A stretch of DNA of 37,250 bases from Pseudomonadota bacterium (GCA_963205445.1 CAUJJG010000094.1:1-37250), one strand, 5' to 3'; counted from the first letter of the stretch, positions 20,794 through 29,512 are shown. Notes: generated from the letters alone by a model not told the origin. A program made the numbers and translations.

Positions 20794-21646
20794 TCGTGAC
20801 AATGGCTCATCTCCGTGGAAGACGGGCGGCCCGCGTCCGCCGCGCGAAGCGGCACCGCGCCACGCACCCGTGCGGCAGCAGGCGGCCGAAACCGAGCTGC
20901 CGCACCCCGCGCGCAGCCAGCGCGAGGCCGAGCTGCGCCTGTACGGGCTGAACGCGGTGCGAGCGGTGTTCGCCAAGCGTCCGCAGGCGATCCGCAAGCT
21001 GTACCTGGCCGAGGCGCGGATCCCGCAGCTGCAGCCGCTGTTGAAGTGGTGCGTGGCCAACCGGGTTGGCTATCGGGTGGTGGACGAAACCGACCTGCAG
21101 AAATTGGCAGCGAGCAGCCATCACGAGGGCGTGGTGGCCGAGGTGTTGCGCGAAGAGCCGCAGCCGCTGTCGTCCTGGTTGCGCGAGCTGCCGGCCGGGC
21201 GCCAGTGTGCGCTGTGGCTGGACGGGGTCGGCAATCCACACAACCTTGGGGCAATTCTGCGCAGCGCCGCGCATTTCGGCGTTGCTGCAATTCTGCTGCC
21301 CAAGCACGCCACGCTGGCGCTGTCCGGCGCCGCCGCGCGGGTGGCCGAGGGCGGCGCGGAGGCGGTGCCGCTGGTGCGGCTGGGGCGCGAGGACAACAGC
21401 ATCGCCCAGCTGCGCGCGGCCGGCTTTGCGCTTGCCGCCACCGTGGTGCGCGGCGGCGATGACCTCTTTGCCGCCACGCTGCCGTCGCGGCTGGTCTATG
21501 TGCTGGGCGCGGAAGGCGCGGGCATGTCGCAGGACTTGGCCGCTGCCTGCGAGCTGCGGCTGTCGATTCCCGGCAGCGGCGCGGTGGAAAGCCTCAACGT
21601 GGCGGCGGCCACCGCCGTGCTGCTGGCGGCCTGGGCGCGCGGCTGA
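20786..21646 (+). CDS. TrmH family (SpoU) RNA 2'-O-ribose methyltransferase, RlmB-like
   Basis: LYGLNAVRAVFAKRPQAIRKLYLAEARI…LDGVGNPHNLGAILRSAAHFGV…VYVLGAEGAGMSQDLAAACELRLSIPGSGAVESLNVAAATAVLL; SpoU motifs 1-3. Confidence 0.93.
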   Translation: MRDRDNGSSPWKTGGPRPPREAAPRHAPVRQQAAETELPHPARSQREAELRLYGLNAVRAVFAKRPQAIRKLYLAEARIPQLQPLLKWCVANRVGYRVVDETDLQKLAASSHHEGVVAEVLREEPQPLSSWLRELPAGRQCALWLDGVGNPHNLGAILRSAAHFGVAAILLPKHATLALSGAAARVAEGGAEAVPLVRLGREDNSIAQLRAAGFALAATVVRGGDDLFAATLPSRLVYVLGAEGAGMSQDLAAACELRLSIPGSGAVESLNVAAATAVLLAAWARG

Positions 21647-21649
21647 CGT

Positions 21650-22861
21650 TCACCAGCCCGCCGCCCCTCGTTCTTCAGTGGCGCTGAAGTTGGAATGCGC
21701 GCCGCTGGAATCGTTGGCCACGCCGGTGGCGAAGAAGGCCACGCCGGTGCCGGCTTCGCGGTCGAGCCACAGCCCCGACAGCAGGCCGTAGGCATTGCCG
21801 CTGTGGCCAACGCGGCGGCGGCCGTCGCCGAACAGGTCGTCGCGGCAGGCCTTGCCGTCGCCCTGCGCCAGCACCTGCGTCGCCAGCCCGTAGGCGCAGA
21901 AGAAGCCGCCGCGGTTGGGCTCGTCTTCCTCGCCGATCACGCCGTTGCTGCCGTCGAAGCGCCAGACCGGGGTGGTCATCAGCGCCACCGAGGCCGGCGA
22001 CAGCAGGCGCAGGCCGTCGAGCTGGCCATCGCCCAGCAGCAGCCGCCCGATCCGCGCCAGCCCGCGCGCGGAAATGCGCAGCCCCCCCTGCGGCGAGAAC
22101 AGGGTGCCGTTCACGCCCGGCTGCCAGCGCGAAAGATCGCAGCTGCCGTCGTTGGCCGGAATCACCGCGCAGGCCGGCGCCTTGCCGTGCAGATCATCTT
22201 TCTGCGGGGCACCGGTCTCGTCGTACAGCACCACCGCGCGGGCGATCGCGGCATCGCTGCAGCCCGACCAGTTGAAGCAGGCGTCGATCGCCAGCGGGAA
22301 CAGCACCAGCCGCCGCAGAAGGCGGTCGAAGCGCTCGCCGGTGGCCGCTTCCATCAGCTGCGCCACCAGCGGGAAATTGAGGTTGGTGTAGCGGAAGAAC
22401 GTGCCGGGCGCGTGCTGGCGGTCCCAGGCTTCGGGTTTGCCGGTGATGATGCGGATGTCCTCGCCCAGCGGCACGTTCCAGTAGCCGGCCGCATCGGTCA
22501 GGCTGGAGGTGTGCGAGAGCAGCATGCGCAGGGTGATCGGCGTCTCCGGAAAGGCCGGGTTGCGCAGCGCGAAGCCGAGCAGTGGGGAGACATCGGCATC
22601 GAGATCGAGCTTGCCGGCCTCGACCAAGCGCAGCACGCCGATGGTCATCACCAGCTTGCTGACTGAGGCAATGCGTGCCGGGTCGTCGGCAGTCAGCGGG
22701 CGTCCGGTCGCCACATCGGCCAGTCCTGCGGCCTGCACGGCAGTTTCACCGAGACGGTCGAAACCGATGCGAACCTGGGCCACGGGTGCCCCTGCATGCG
22801 CACCCAAGCAAAAGATCATGAGGGCGAGCATGCCCAATCGGGCGAGGTATGGCGGGGTCAT
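21650..22861 (-). CDS. Beta-lactamase-fold serine hydrolase (class C / AmpC-like family)
   Basis: Signal peptide [27 protein letters not shown] motif ([10 protein letters not shown]), RYTNLNF, C-terminal HSGNAYG. Confidence 0.88.
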   Translation of the reverse strand: MTPPYLARLGMLALMIFCLGAHAGAPVAQVRIGFDRLGETAVQAAGLADVATGRPLTADDPARIASVSKLVMTIGVLRLVEAGKLDLDADVSPLLGFALRNPAFPETPITLRMLLSHTSSLTDAAGYWNVPLGEDIRIITGKPEAWDRQHAPGTFFRYTNLNFPLVAQLMEAATGERFDRLLRRLVLFPLAIDACFNWSGCSDAAIARAVVLYDETGAPQKDDLHGKAPACAVIPANDGSCDLSRWQPGVNGTLFSPQGGLRISARGLARIGRLLLGDGQLDGLRLLSPASVALMTTPVWRFDGSNGVIGEEDEPNRGGFFCAYGLATQVLAQGDGKACRDDLFGDGRRRVGHSGNAYGLLSGLWLDREAGTGVAFFATGVANDSSGAHSNFSATEERGAAGW

Positions 22862-22997
22862 GGCGGTGTTGGGCGTCGGTGAGCGGCGGGGCAGCCGATG
22901 CAGATTACCTGAACGATTGCTGGCTGGCGGCAGCGGTATGACTTTCAGCCCATGTGTGCCTGCATTGCGGTGATGTACATTACCAGCACACTAAGTC

Positions 22998-23003
22998 AGG
23001 AGG
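22998..23003 (+). promoter_or_regulatory. Shine-Dalgarno AGGAGG for the 64-aa ORF
   Basis: AGGAGG 8 nt upstream of ATG 23012. Confidence 0.75.
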
Positions 23004-23011
23004 TATTCATC

Positions 23012-23206
23012 ATGTTGTCGCAATCTGCCACCAGCACCGTCCAGACCACCGAGCGCCGCAAGCGCGAACGCAGTGCCAATGATGGCGAGTTCCAGCCACG
23101 CAGCCGTGGCGAACGCGAATTTGGCATCGGCTACGGCCGCAGCAGCGGTTACGTCCGCAACCGCAGCTATGTGGCCTCGCAGCCGGCGTTGTTCCGCTGC
23201 CGCTGA
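23012..23206 (+). CDS. Small (64 aa) Arg/Ser/Gly/Tyr-rich protein of unknown function
   Basis: MLSQSATSTVQTTERRKRERSANDGEFQPRSRGEREFGIGYGRSSGYVRNRSYVASQPALFRCR; consensus SD; AT-richer upstream region. Confidence 0.65.
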   Translation: MLSQSATSTVQTTERRKRERSANDGEFQPRSRGEREFGIGYGRSSGYVRNRSYVASQPALFRCR

Positions 23207-23799
23207 TGGGACGCCGGGTCTGAGCGCAGGGCTGCGGCCGCCTGCAACAGATCCGGGAAAAAGGCTTCAAACGTTGCCTGCATGGCTGTTTCATCTGCCC
23301 GCAACACGTCAAGGCAGGCCACCAGCTTGTCAGCATTGCGCGAGAGCCGGGTCGCGATGCCGCACACCGCGGTATCCACGCTCTCGCGCCGGGCATAGGC
23401 ACCCAGCCAATCGTGTGCGCACATGCGCGGCGTGATGGCCGCCAGCCGTGCAGGCAGATCCGCCCGATGAGCGGCAAGCAAGCGGTAGACGCGGGCAGTG
23501 AAGTCGCCCAAGGGCCTCGCGTCCCAGCGCGCCCAGTCGCGCGCAAGGCAGTGGTCGAAATACACATCCAGCACGATGCCGGCATACCGGCGCAGCGGGC
23601 CAAAGCGACTGCGCGCGGCGATCACTGCCGGGTGGGTATCGGTAAAACGATCGATTCGACGGTGGCGGAGGATCTCCGCACGCACCGGTGCCGGCCAGTC
23701 CTGCAGGGCTGCTTGGCCGTGGACGAAATCGCCCAGCATCGCCCCGAGGATCGCATCATCCGTCTGCCGGGCCAGCCAAGCGTGGGCGAGATAATTCAT
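23167..23799 (-). CDS. acpH: Acyl carrier protein phosphodiesterase (DUF479)
   Basis: MNYLAHAWLARQTDDAILGAMLGDFVHG…RIDRFTDTHPAVIAARSRFGPLRRYAGIVLDVYFDHCLARDW. Confidence 0.9.
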   Translation of the reverse strand: MNYLAHAWLARQTDDAILGAMLGDFVHGQAALQDWPAPVRAEILRHRRIDRFTDTHPAVIAARSRFGPLRRYAGIVLDVYFDHCLARDWARWDARPLGDFTARVYRLLAAHRADLPARLAAITPRMCAHDWLGAYARRESVDTAVCGIATRLSRNADKLVACLDVLRADETAMQATFEAFFPDLLQAAAALRSDPASHQRQRNNAGCEAT

Positions 23800-23829
23800 G
23801 GCCCACCAGTGTAGCGGCGCAGCGGGTGG

Positions 23830-24606
23830 TTACATCTGCTTGAACAAGGTCATGAACGGCAGGCTGACCAACAAGGTTTCCGGGCGCTGCTTCAGGCGCA
23901 CGATGCCGCGTCCGCTTTCGTCACGGCTGATGCCGGCGATGGCTTTCAGGTTGATGATGGTGGAGCGGTGAATCTGCTTGAAATGGTTGCCGTCCAGGCG
24001 CGGCAGCAGTTCGCGCAATGAGCTGCGCAGCAGGGCCTCGCCATCGGCGGTGACCACCGTGGTGTATTTGTGGTCGGCGCGGAAATAGATCACATCATCG
24101 ACCAGGATCAATGCAGTTTCACGCCCGGTGCTGGCGGTCAGCCAGGTCAGGGGTTCGATGCTGGCGGCCGGCTTTGGCAGCGCGGCCAGTGTGTCCAGCA
24201 GGCGGGCTAGATGGGCGGCATCGGCAGGCGCTGCCTGAGCGGCTTGCAGGCGCGCGACGGTGGCGTCCAGGCGTGCCGGTTGCACGGGCTTGAGCAGATA
24301 GTCGATGGCGCCGCGTTCGAAGGCATCGAGTGCGTACTGATCGTAAGCGGTGACGAACACGATGTGGGTGCGTGGGCTGGCCTCGATGGCTGCGGCGGCC
24401 ACCTCCAGCCCGGTCAGGCCCGGCATGCGGATGTCGAGAAAGGCGACGTCTGGCTGGTGCTCGGTCAGCGCCTCCACGGCACTGGCACCGTCCTCGCATT
24501 CCGCCACGATCTGAAGCTCTGGCCAGGCGCGGGCCAATTCGCCGACCAATGCCTGCCGCAACAGGGCTTCGTCTTCGGCCACGATGCAGGTGCGGGGTTC
24601 AGCCAT
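23830..24606 (-). CDS. LytTR-family response regulator
   Basis: Start MAEPRTCIVAEDEALLRQAL; receiver FLDIRMPGLTGLEVA; LytTR DVIYFRADHKYTTV…HFKQIHRSTIINLKAI. Confidence 0.94.
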   Translation of the reverse strand: MAEPRTCIVAEDEALLRQALVGELARAWPELQIVAECEDGASAVEALTEHQPDVAFLDIRMPGLTGLEVAAAAIEASPRTHIVFVTAYDQYALDAFERGAIDYLLKPVQPARLDATVARLQAAQAAPADAAHLARLLDTLAALPKPAASIEPLTWLTASTGRETALILVDDVIYFRADHKYTTVVTADGEALLRSSLRELLPRLDGNHFKQIHRSTIINLKAIAGISRDESGRGIVRLKQRPETLLVSLPFMTLFKQM

Positions 24607-25858
24607 GGGCGGTCCCCTTTGCTGCAGGTACGGACAGGGTGGCGGCCACGCCGGCGGGGAAGTTTGCCACCACCGCGAGGCTGGCGGCCCCGTCGTAGCG
24701 CAGCCGCAGGCGTTCACGCACGTTGGTCAGGCCAATGCCGGTGCCATCGGTCTTGCCGGTGAAGCCGGCGCCGTTGTCGGCCACGGTGATGGCGATGGTT
24801 TCGCCGTCGCGACGTGCACGGATCCAGACCGTACCGCCGCCGGTGCGTGGCTCCAGCCCATGCTTGATCGCGTTTTCCACCAGGGTTTGCAGCATCATCG
24901 CCGGCAGCGGCGTGCTGCGCAGGGTATCGGCCACGTCCACCTGCACATCCAGCCGATCCCCCATGCGGATCTTCAGAATTTCAAGATAGGCCAGCGCCCG
25001 TTCGAGCTCTTCCCCGAGGCTGGACATGTCGGTGTCGGCACTGGGCAGCGAGCGGCGCAGGTACTGGATCAGATGGCCCAGCATCGCTTCGGCGCGGGGC
25101 GGGTCGCTGCGCGCCAGCAATTGCGCACTGGCCAAGGTGTTGTAGAGGAAGTGGGGCTCGACTTGGGCGTGCAGCAGATGCAGTTTGGCTTCAGTCAGCT
25201 CCTTCTGGGTGGCGGTCAAGGCTGCGCTGGCCTGTTCGGCGCGACGGCGTTCGCCAATGCGGCGGGTGATGGCGCGGACGATGGCTTCGGCATTTTCGTA
25301 ATTGGTGCCGTCATCCACCAGAAACCAGTCGCTCCATGCCGGGCTTTCCGGTTCGCAGATCAGGATGACGCGGCCGCTGTCGCTGGCCGGGGTGACCGTG
25401 GCCAGCAGCTGGTTGTTGTCCGGCGCGAACCACAGCAGCGGGTTCCAGCGACGCAGCAACGGTTCGCCATACGTCCGCGGACGCGCCACCTTGGCCTTGA
25501 TCTGCAGGCTGTCGCGTGCGCTCTGGACCTGGTCGATGCCGGGCAATTCGCGCACGGCGGCGTCCAGCAGGTCAAAGGTCTCACCGGCCTCGAAGGGCAC
25601 CTCGATCTGCCGCTTTTGCCGGTTGGCCAGAGCGTCCCGGTCGATCCTGCCGGCCAGCAGGCGCACGCGGTGCAAGTGCGAGAACGCTCCAGCAAACACC
25701 AGACCCATGGTGGCGAAGGAAAACAGCACGGCCGGCAAATCGAAGTTGCCCAGCAGCGGGAGGCTGGTGTACATCGAAACGATGCAGATGACCGCAAGGC
25801 CCCAGGCTGCGGCGATGCGCAGGACGAAAAAGACTTGTCGGAAAAATGAGCGAATCAT
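24599..25858 (-). CDS. LytS-type sensor histidine kinase (His_kinase family)
   Basis: LLHAQVEPHFLYNTLASAQLLARSDPPRAEAMLGHLIQYLR…LQTLVENAIKHGLEP…GTGIGLTNVRERL; overlaps the response regulator start. Confidence 0.94.
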   Translation of the reverse strand: MIRSFFRQVFFVLRIAAAWGLAVICIVSMYTSLPLLGNFDLPAVLFSFATMGLVFAGAFSHLHRVRLLAGRIDRDALANRQKRQIEVPFEAGETFDLLDAAVRELPGIDQVQSARDSLQIKAKVARPRTYGEPLLRRWNPLLWFAPDNNQLLATVTPASDSGRVILICEPESPAWSDWFLVDDGTNYENAEAIVRAITRRIGERRRAEQASAALTATQKELTEAKLHLLHAQVEPHFLYNTLASAQLLARSDPPRAEAMLGHLIQYLRRSLPSADTDMSSLGEELERALAYLEILKIRMGDRLDVQVDVADTLRSTPLPAMMLQTLVENAIKHGLEPRTGGGTVWIRARRDGETIAITVADNGAGFTGKTDGTGIGLTNVRERLRLRYDGAASLAVVANFPAGVAATLSVPAAKGTAHG

Positions 25859-25985
25859 CGGGAGGCGTGCCAAGGGAGGTGCCGCCAAGATAGTGCCGGA
25901 TCTGCGCTCGCCAAGCGGCTTGCGATGAAGCCTGTGTCACGCATGACGAAACCCCTTGTGGCAGCGCTAGACTGATGGCGCAGGA

Positions 25986-27116
25986 GTGACCATGGACAGT
26001 GATGCGCCCGGCAAGCTGATGGCCAGCCCGCGCCCGGTCCCGTCTTTGGACGGACAGGACGCGCCGCTTTGGCGTGCGAATCTGACACGGCTCTTGGTGC
26101 GCATCTCGCGGGATGCCCTGCAGGGGGATGCGCTGGAGCCCATTCTGAAAGGCGTCTGTGATTGCCTGGTGGCCGAGCTGCCGGTGCCGATCGCCAGCAT
26201 CATCCTGCTGAACGAGTCTGGCACCCATTTCATTCACGAAGTCTGGGCGGGTGACCTCACCTTGGACTCGGCCCCGATTGCCATTGGCTGGCCAGTGACG
26301 CGTGGCGCAGCCGGGCGCTGCGCCCGGCTTGGTCGTGCGCAGCTGATTCGGGATGTGGAGGCCGACCCCGACTACGAGGCCGGAAACCCGCTGGTACGCA
26401 GCGAATATCTGATTCCCATTCGGCATGGTCAGCGGCTGCACGGGGTGCTGAACATCGAGAGCGAACGCAGCGATTTCTTTGATGCGGAAGCCTGCGCAGT
26501 GTTCGATGCGGTGGCCGATCTGATTGCAGCGGCCATCCATTTCGCCCGCTTGGCCGAGGACTTGCAGCACGCAAACCGGAAACTGAAGCAGCTGTCGATG
26601 ATCGATGGCCTGACCGGGATCGCCAACCGGCGCAGGTTCGATCAATGCCTGCATCAGCAATGGGAGCGTTGCGCACGCAACGGGGAGCCACTGGCCTTGC
26701 TGATGGTGGATGCCGATGCCTTCAAGCCGCTGAATGACGCCTTGGGCCATCTGCACGGCGACGAATGCCTGCGGGAGATCGCGGGGGCATGCAGCCAATA
26801 CGCGACGGAGAAGGAGGATTTGGCCGCACGCTATGGCGGGGAAGAACTGGTGCTGCTGTTGCCCGGTCGAACGTTGGCAGTGGCGACGCGAATTGCCGAG
26901 ACCCTGCGCGCTGCGATCTTCGCCTTGAATTTGCCCCATCCTGCATCGCCCGTGGCGTCGTGTGTCACGGTCAGTGTCGGGGTGGCCGTGCTGTACCCAA
27001 CGCCGACCTGTCAGCCCGAGCAACTGACCGCCGTGGCGGATCGCGCGATGTATGCGGCCAAGACCGGCGGTCGCAACCGCGTGGCGGCGCTTTTGGGAGC
27101 CGCCACGGTTGCCTGA
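25986..27116 (+). CDS. GAF-GGDEF diguanylate cyclase
   Basis: GTG 25986 or ATG 25992; GAF-like IGWPVTRGAAGRCARLGRAQLIRDVEADPDY; SMIDGLTGIANRRRFDQCL…RYGGEELVLLLPG. Confidence 0.9.
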   Translation: MTMDSDAPGKLMASPRPVPSLDGQDAPLWRANLTRLLVRISRDALQGDALEPILKGVCDCLVAELPVPIASIILLNESGTHFIHEVWAGDLTLDSAPIAIGWPVTRGAAGRCARLGRAQLIRDVEADPDYEAGNPLVRSEYLIPIRHGQRLHGVLNIESERSDFFDAEACAVFDAVADLIAAAIHFARLAEDLQHANRKLKQLSMIDGLTGIANRRRFDQCLHQQWERCARNGEPLALLMVDADAFKPLNDALGHLHGDECLREIAGACSQYATEKEDLAARYGGEELVLLLPGRTLAVATRIAETLRAAIFALNLPHPASPVASCVTVSVGVAVLYPTPTCQPEQLTAVADRAMYAAKTGGRNRVAALLGAATVA

Positions 27117-27668
27117 TCAGCGGCCTGCGAAATGGATGTCGCGACGCAGCCAGTCGTCGATCATGCGCTTTTCATAGCGCAGCGGGTCGCTGTTGCTCAG
27201 CGGCGAGGCATTCATCAGGAAGGCGTGATCGGTCAGTTTGCGTTCGCCTTCGGCAATGAGATTGCCGTTGGCATCCAGCTCCCGGAAGCGCAGCGTCATG
27301 CGCGGCGGGTAGATGTCGCGGATCATTCGTACGTTCTGGCGTTCAATGCCCAGCCATGGCTCGTACTGGCCGGCCCGCTTGATGTCGACGATGGTGAGCG
27401 CAAGCGTGTTGCCGGCGGGCAGCTGCAGGGACGCCTTGGTACGCAGATACTCGGCCAGGTCCTGCAGCCAGCGGCCCTCGCTGGCGACAAAGCGGTTGCC
27501 GCTGGAGGTGATCTCGGAAAAGGTGGCGGGGTCATGCCAGGAGACGCTCACCGGCCCGTCGGCGGGCAGGGCACGCGGTGCGTCCGCGGCCAACATGCCG
27601 GTGCTGCCGGTGGCGCAGCCCGCCAGCGCAAGCGTCAGTACCAATGCAGAAAGCCTGATGTGCATGGG
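27117..27668 (-). CDS. DUF3016 family lipoprotein
   Basis: MPMHIRLSALVLTLALAGCATG lipobox; VSWHDPATFSEITSSGNRF…RRDIHFAGR. Confidence 0.75.
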   Translation of the reverse strand, partial: PMHIRLSALVLTLALAGCATGSTGMLAADAPRALPADGPVSVSWHDPATFSEITSSGNRFVASEGRWLQDLAEYLRTKASLQLPAGNTLALTIVDIKRAGQYEPWLGIERQNVRMIRDIYPPRMTLRFRELDANGNLIAEGERKLTDHAFLMNASPLSNSDPLRYEKRMIDDWLRRDIHFAGR

Positions 27669-27737
27669 CATACTCCGTTCGGGGGTGTCCAGCAGTGTGC
27701 CGCGGTGCACCCGCCCTGTGTGAGTGTTTGCCGGGGC

Positions 27738-28016
27738 TCAGTCAGCGGGCGTTTCGGTTTCGCCTGCGCTGTCGAGGAACCAGGCTTCCACGGTGCCCTT
27801 GATCTTCAGCGTCATCGGCATGCCGCGACGGTCGAGCGCACGCCCGGCCTGCACCCGCACCCAGCCTTCGCTGATGCAGTATTCCTCGACATTGGTGCGC
27901 TCGGCGCCGTTGAAGCGGATACCGATGCCGCGTTCCAGCAGCTCGGGCTGGTGGTACTTGCTGCGCGGATCGTTGGACAAGCGGTCGGGGGGCGTGTCTT
28001 GTGCGGGGGTGGTCAT
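27738..28016 (-). CDS. DUF3297 family protein
   Basis: MTTPAQDTPPDRLSNDPRSKYHQPELLERGIGIRFNGAERTNVEEYCISEGWVRVQAGRALDRRGMPMTLKIKGTVEAWF. Confidence 0.8.
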   Translation of the reverse strand: MTTPAQDTPPDRLSNDPRSKYHQPELLERGIGIRFNGAERTNVEEYCISEGWVRVQAGRALDRRGMPMTLKIKGTVEAWFLDSAGETETPAD

Positions 28017-28065
28017 GGGCATGCTGCCGGTGTTGCGGGCCGACAGCATACCCGCATCCCGTCGA

Positions 28066-28392
28066 TCACCCCAGCTTGCGCGCGGCCGCAAACGAGGCCA
28101 GGTTGCCGAAACCGAGCGCCCCCACCAGCACCGCGATCACGCCGGGGGTGATGTCCTGCCAGCCGGCCGCCTCGACGATGCCAAAGCCCAATGCCAGCGC
28201 GACGAGGGTGATGCCCCAGCGCAGTGAGGACAGGCGGCGGGTGGCTTCGTCGCCCTCCAGGATGCTGCGCACCAGGGCCGGATCCCCATTGCTGGCCACC
28301 AGCTGCTTGCGCACGCGGGCATCGACCACGGCCTTGATCGAATAGGCAACGCTGAAAAACAGGGCAATCGGGATCAGCAGGTCAAAGTTCAT
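28066..28392 (-). CDS. 108-aa three-TM membrane protein, divergent from the ECF sigma gene (possibly DUF6249-like)
   Basis: MNFDLLIPIALFFSVAYSIKAVVDARVRKQLVASNGDPALVRSILEGDEATRRLSSLRWGITLVALALGFGIVEAAG…; AGGAG SD upstream on the minus strand. Confidence 0.75.
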   Translation of the reverse strand: MNFDLLIPIALFFSVAYSIKAVVDARVRKQLVASNGDPALVRSILEGDEATRRLSSLRWGITLVALALGFGIVEAAGWQDITPGVIAVLVGALGFGNLASFAAARKLG

Positions 28393-28440
28393 GGGTGTGC
28401 TCCTGTGGATGGGACGGCCACGCTGGCCGTACGGACAAAG

Positions 28441-28469
28441 AGAGACGGGCAGGCAGCGGGCGGTTGCAA
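28441..28469 (-). promoter_or_regulatory. Candidate ECF-type promoter for the divergent membrane-protein gene: TTGCAACC-N14-CGTCTCT (minus strand)
   Basis: -35-like TTGCAACC = complement of 28469-28462; -10-like CGTCTCT = complement of 28447-28441. Confidence 0.6.
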
Positions 28470-28486
28470 GTGAGGGCGAAAAAATG

Positions 28487-28515
28487 TTGCAACCAGGCGC
28501 GTGCTGGGCGTATCC
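28487..28515 (+). promoter_or_regulatory. Candidate ECF-type promoter for the sigma gene: TTGCAACC-N14-CGTATCC
   Basis: -35-like TTGCAACC 28487-28494; -10-like CGTATCC 28509-28515; same 14-nt spacing as the opposite-strand copy. Confidence 0.6.
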
Positions 28516-28523
28516 CATGTGCA

Positions 28524-29090
28524 ATGGATGCCGATCGCGCTCTTGTCGAAGCCGTGCTTGCGAACCGCCCTGGTGCGTTCGAGCAGCTGGTGCGCGACTA
28601 TCAGGGCCTGTGCTGGCACGTGATTCAGCGCATGGTGCGGCACCCGGAAGACACCCGCGAGCTGTGTCAGGACGCGTTCCTGCGCGTGCACCGCTATCTG
28701 CACCAGTACCGATTCGACAGCCCGCTGAAGTCGTGGATCGGGCAGGTGGCCTATTCGGTGGCGTGCCGGCATCTGGAGCGCAAGCGGATTCCGCTGGCGG
28801 AGCCGGCCGGCGATGAGGACGGACTGTCCCTGCTCGACAACATCGGGGATGGCTTTGATCTGGTCGCCAACCACGCCGATGCCGAAGCCGAACGCGAGCT
28901 GCATGCCGCCATCGAGCGGCTGCCGCCGCTGCAGCGCACGTTGCTGACCCTGTATCACCTGGAAGAGCTGCCCATAGGCGAGATCGCCACTATCACCGGG
29001 TTGGCCGAAGGCACCATCAAGAGCCATCTGTTCCGGAGCCGGAACAGGCTGCGCGCGCTGCTGGCGCCACGTTTTGGAGTTGCCGCATGA
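28524..29090 (+). CDS. ECF-like RNA polymerase sigma factor (sigma-70 family)
   Basis: LVEAVLANRPGAFEQLVRDYQGLCWHVIQRMVRHPEDTRELCQDAFLRVHRYLHQYRFDSPLKSWIGQVAYSVA (region 2) and LPPLQRTLLTLYHLEELPIGEIATITGLAEGTIKSHLFRSRNRLRALL (region 4). Confidence 0.95.
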   Translation: MDADRALVEAVLANRPGAFEQLVRDYQGLCWHVIQRMVRHPEDTRELCQDAFLRVHRYLHQYRFDSPLKSWIGQVAYSVACRHLERKRIPLAEPAGDEDGLSLLDNIGDGFDLVANHADAEAERELHAAIERLPPLQRTLLTLYHLEELPIGEIATITGLAEGTIKSHLFRSRNRLRALLAPRFGVAA

Positions 29091-29512
29091 AGACTGCCGA
29101 TCGCGAACTGCCCATTGACGAAGCCCGCTGGCAGGCACAGGAGCGGGCACGCCTCGGGGATGCGGGTGCGGACGACGGGGATCTGCGCATTGCCCGCGCG
29201 TTGCGCCAAGCCCCCGACGTGGCGCTTCCGATGGATTTCGCACGCCAGGTGGCTGCGTTGGCGCGGCAGCAGGCGGCAGTCACCATGGCGCTGGAGCAGC
29301 GTCTGCTGCAGGTGCTTTTGGTTGTTTTGGCGGTCTCGACGCTGGTGGCGTTGGTGTGGTTTGGACGTACTTGGTTGGCGGGATTGGCCGCACTGCTGCC
29401 CGGCGGGGAGGCCGCTGCGGGTTGGTGTCTGGTGGCGATGCTGTGCGGGCTGCTCAACTGGGGGGTGGGCCAGCTGCGTGGTGTGGCTGCGGGCAGTTGG
29501 CGCGCGACTTGA
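29087..29512 (+). CDS. Two-TM membrane protein, candidate anti-sigma factor
   Basis: 141 aa; ATGA overlap with the sigma gene; ~80-aa soluble N-terminus then two hydrophobic segments. Confidence 0.7.
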   Translation: MKTADRELPIDEARWQAQERARLGDAGADDGDLRIARALRQAPDVALPMDFARQVAALARQQAAVTMALEQRLLQVLLVVLAVSTLVALVWFGRTWLAGLAALLPGGEAAAGWCLVAMLCGLLNWGVGQLRGVAAGSWRAT

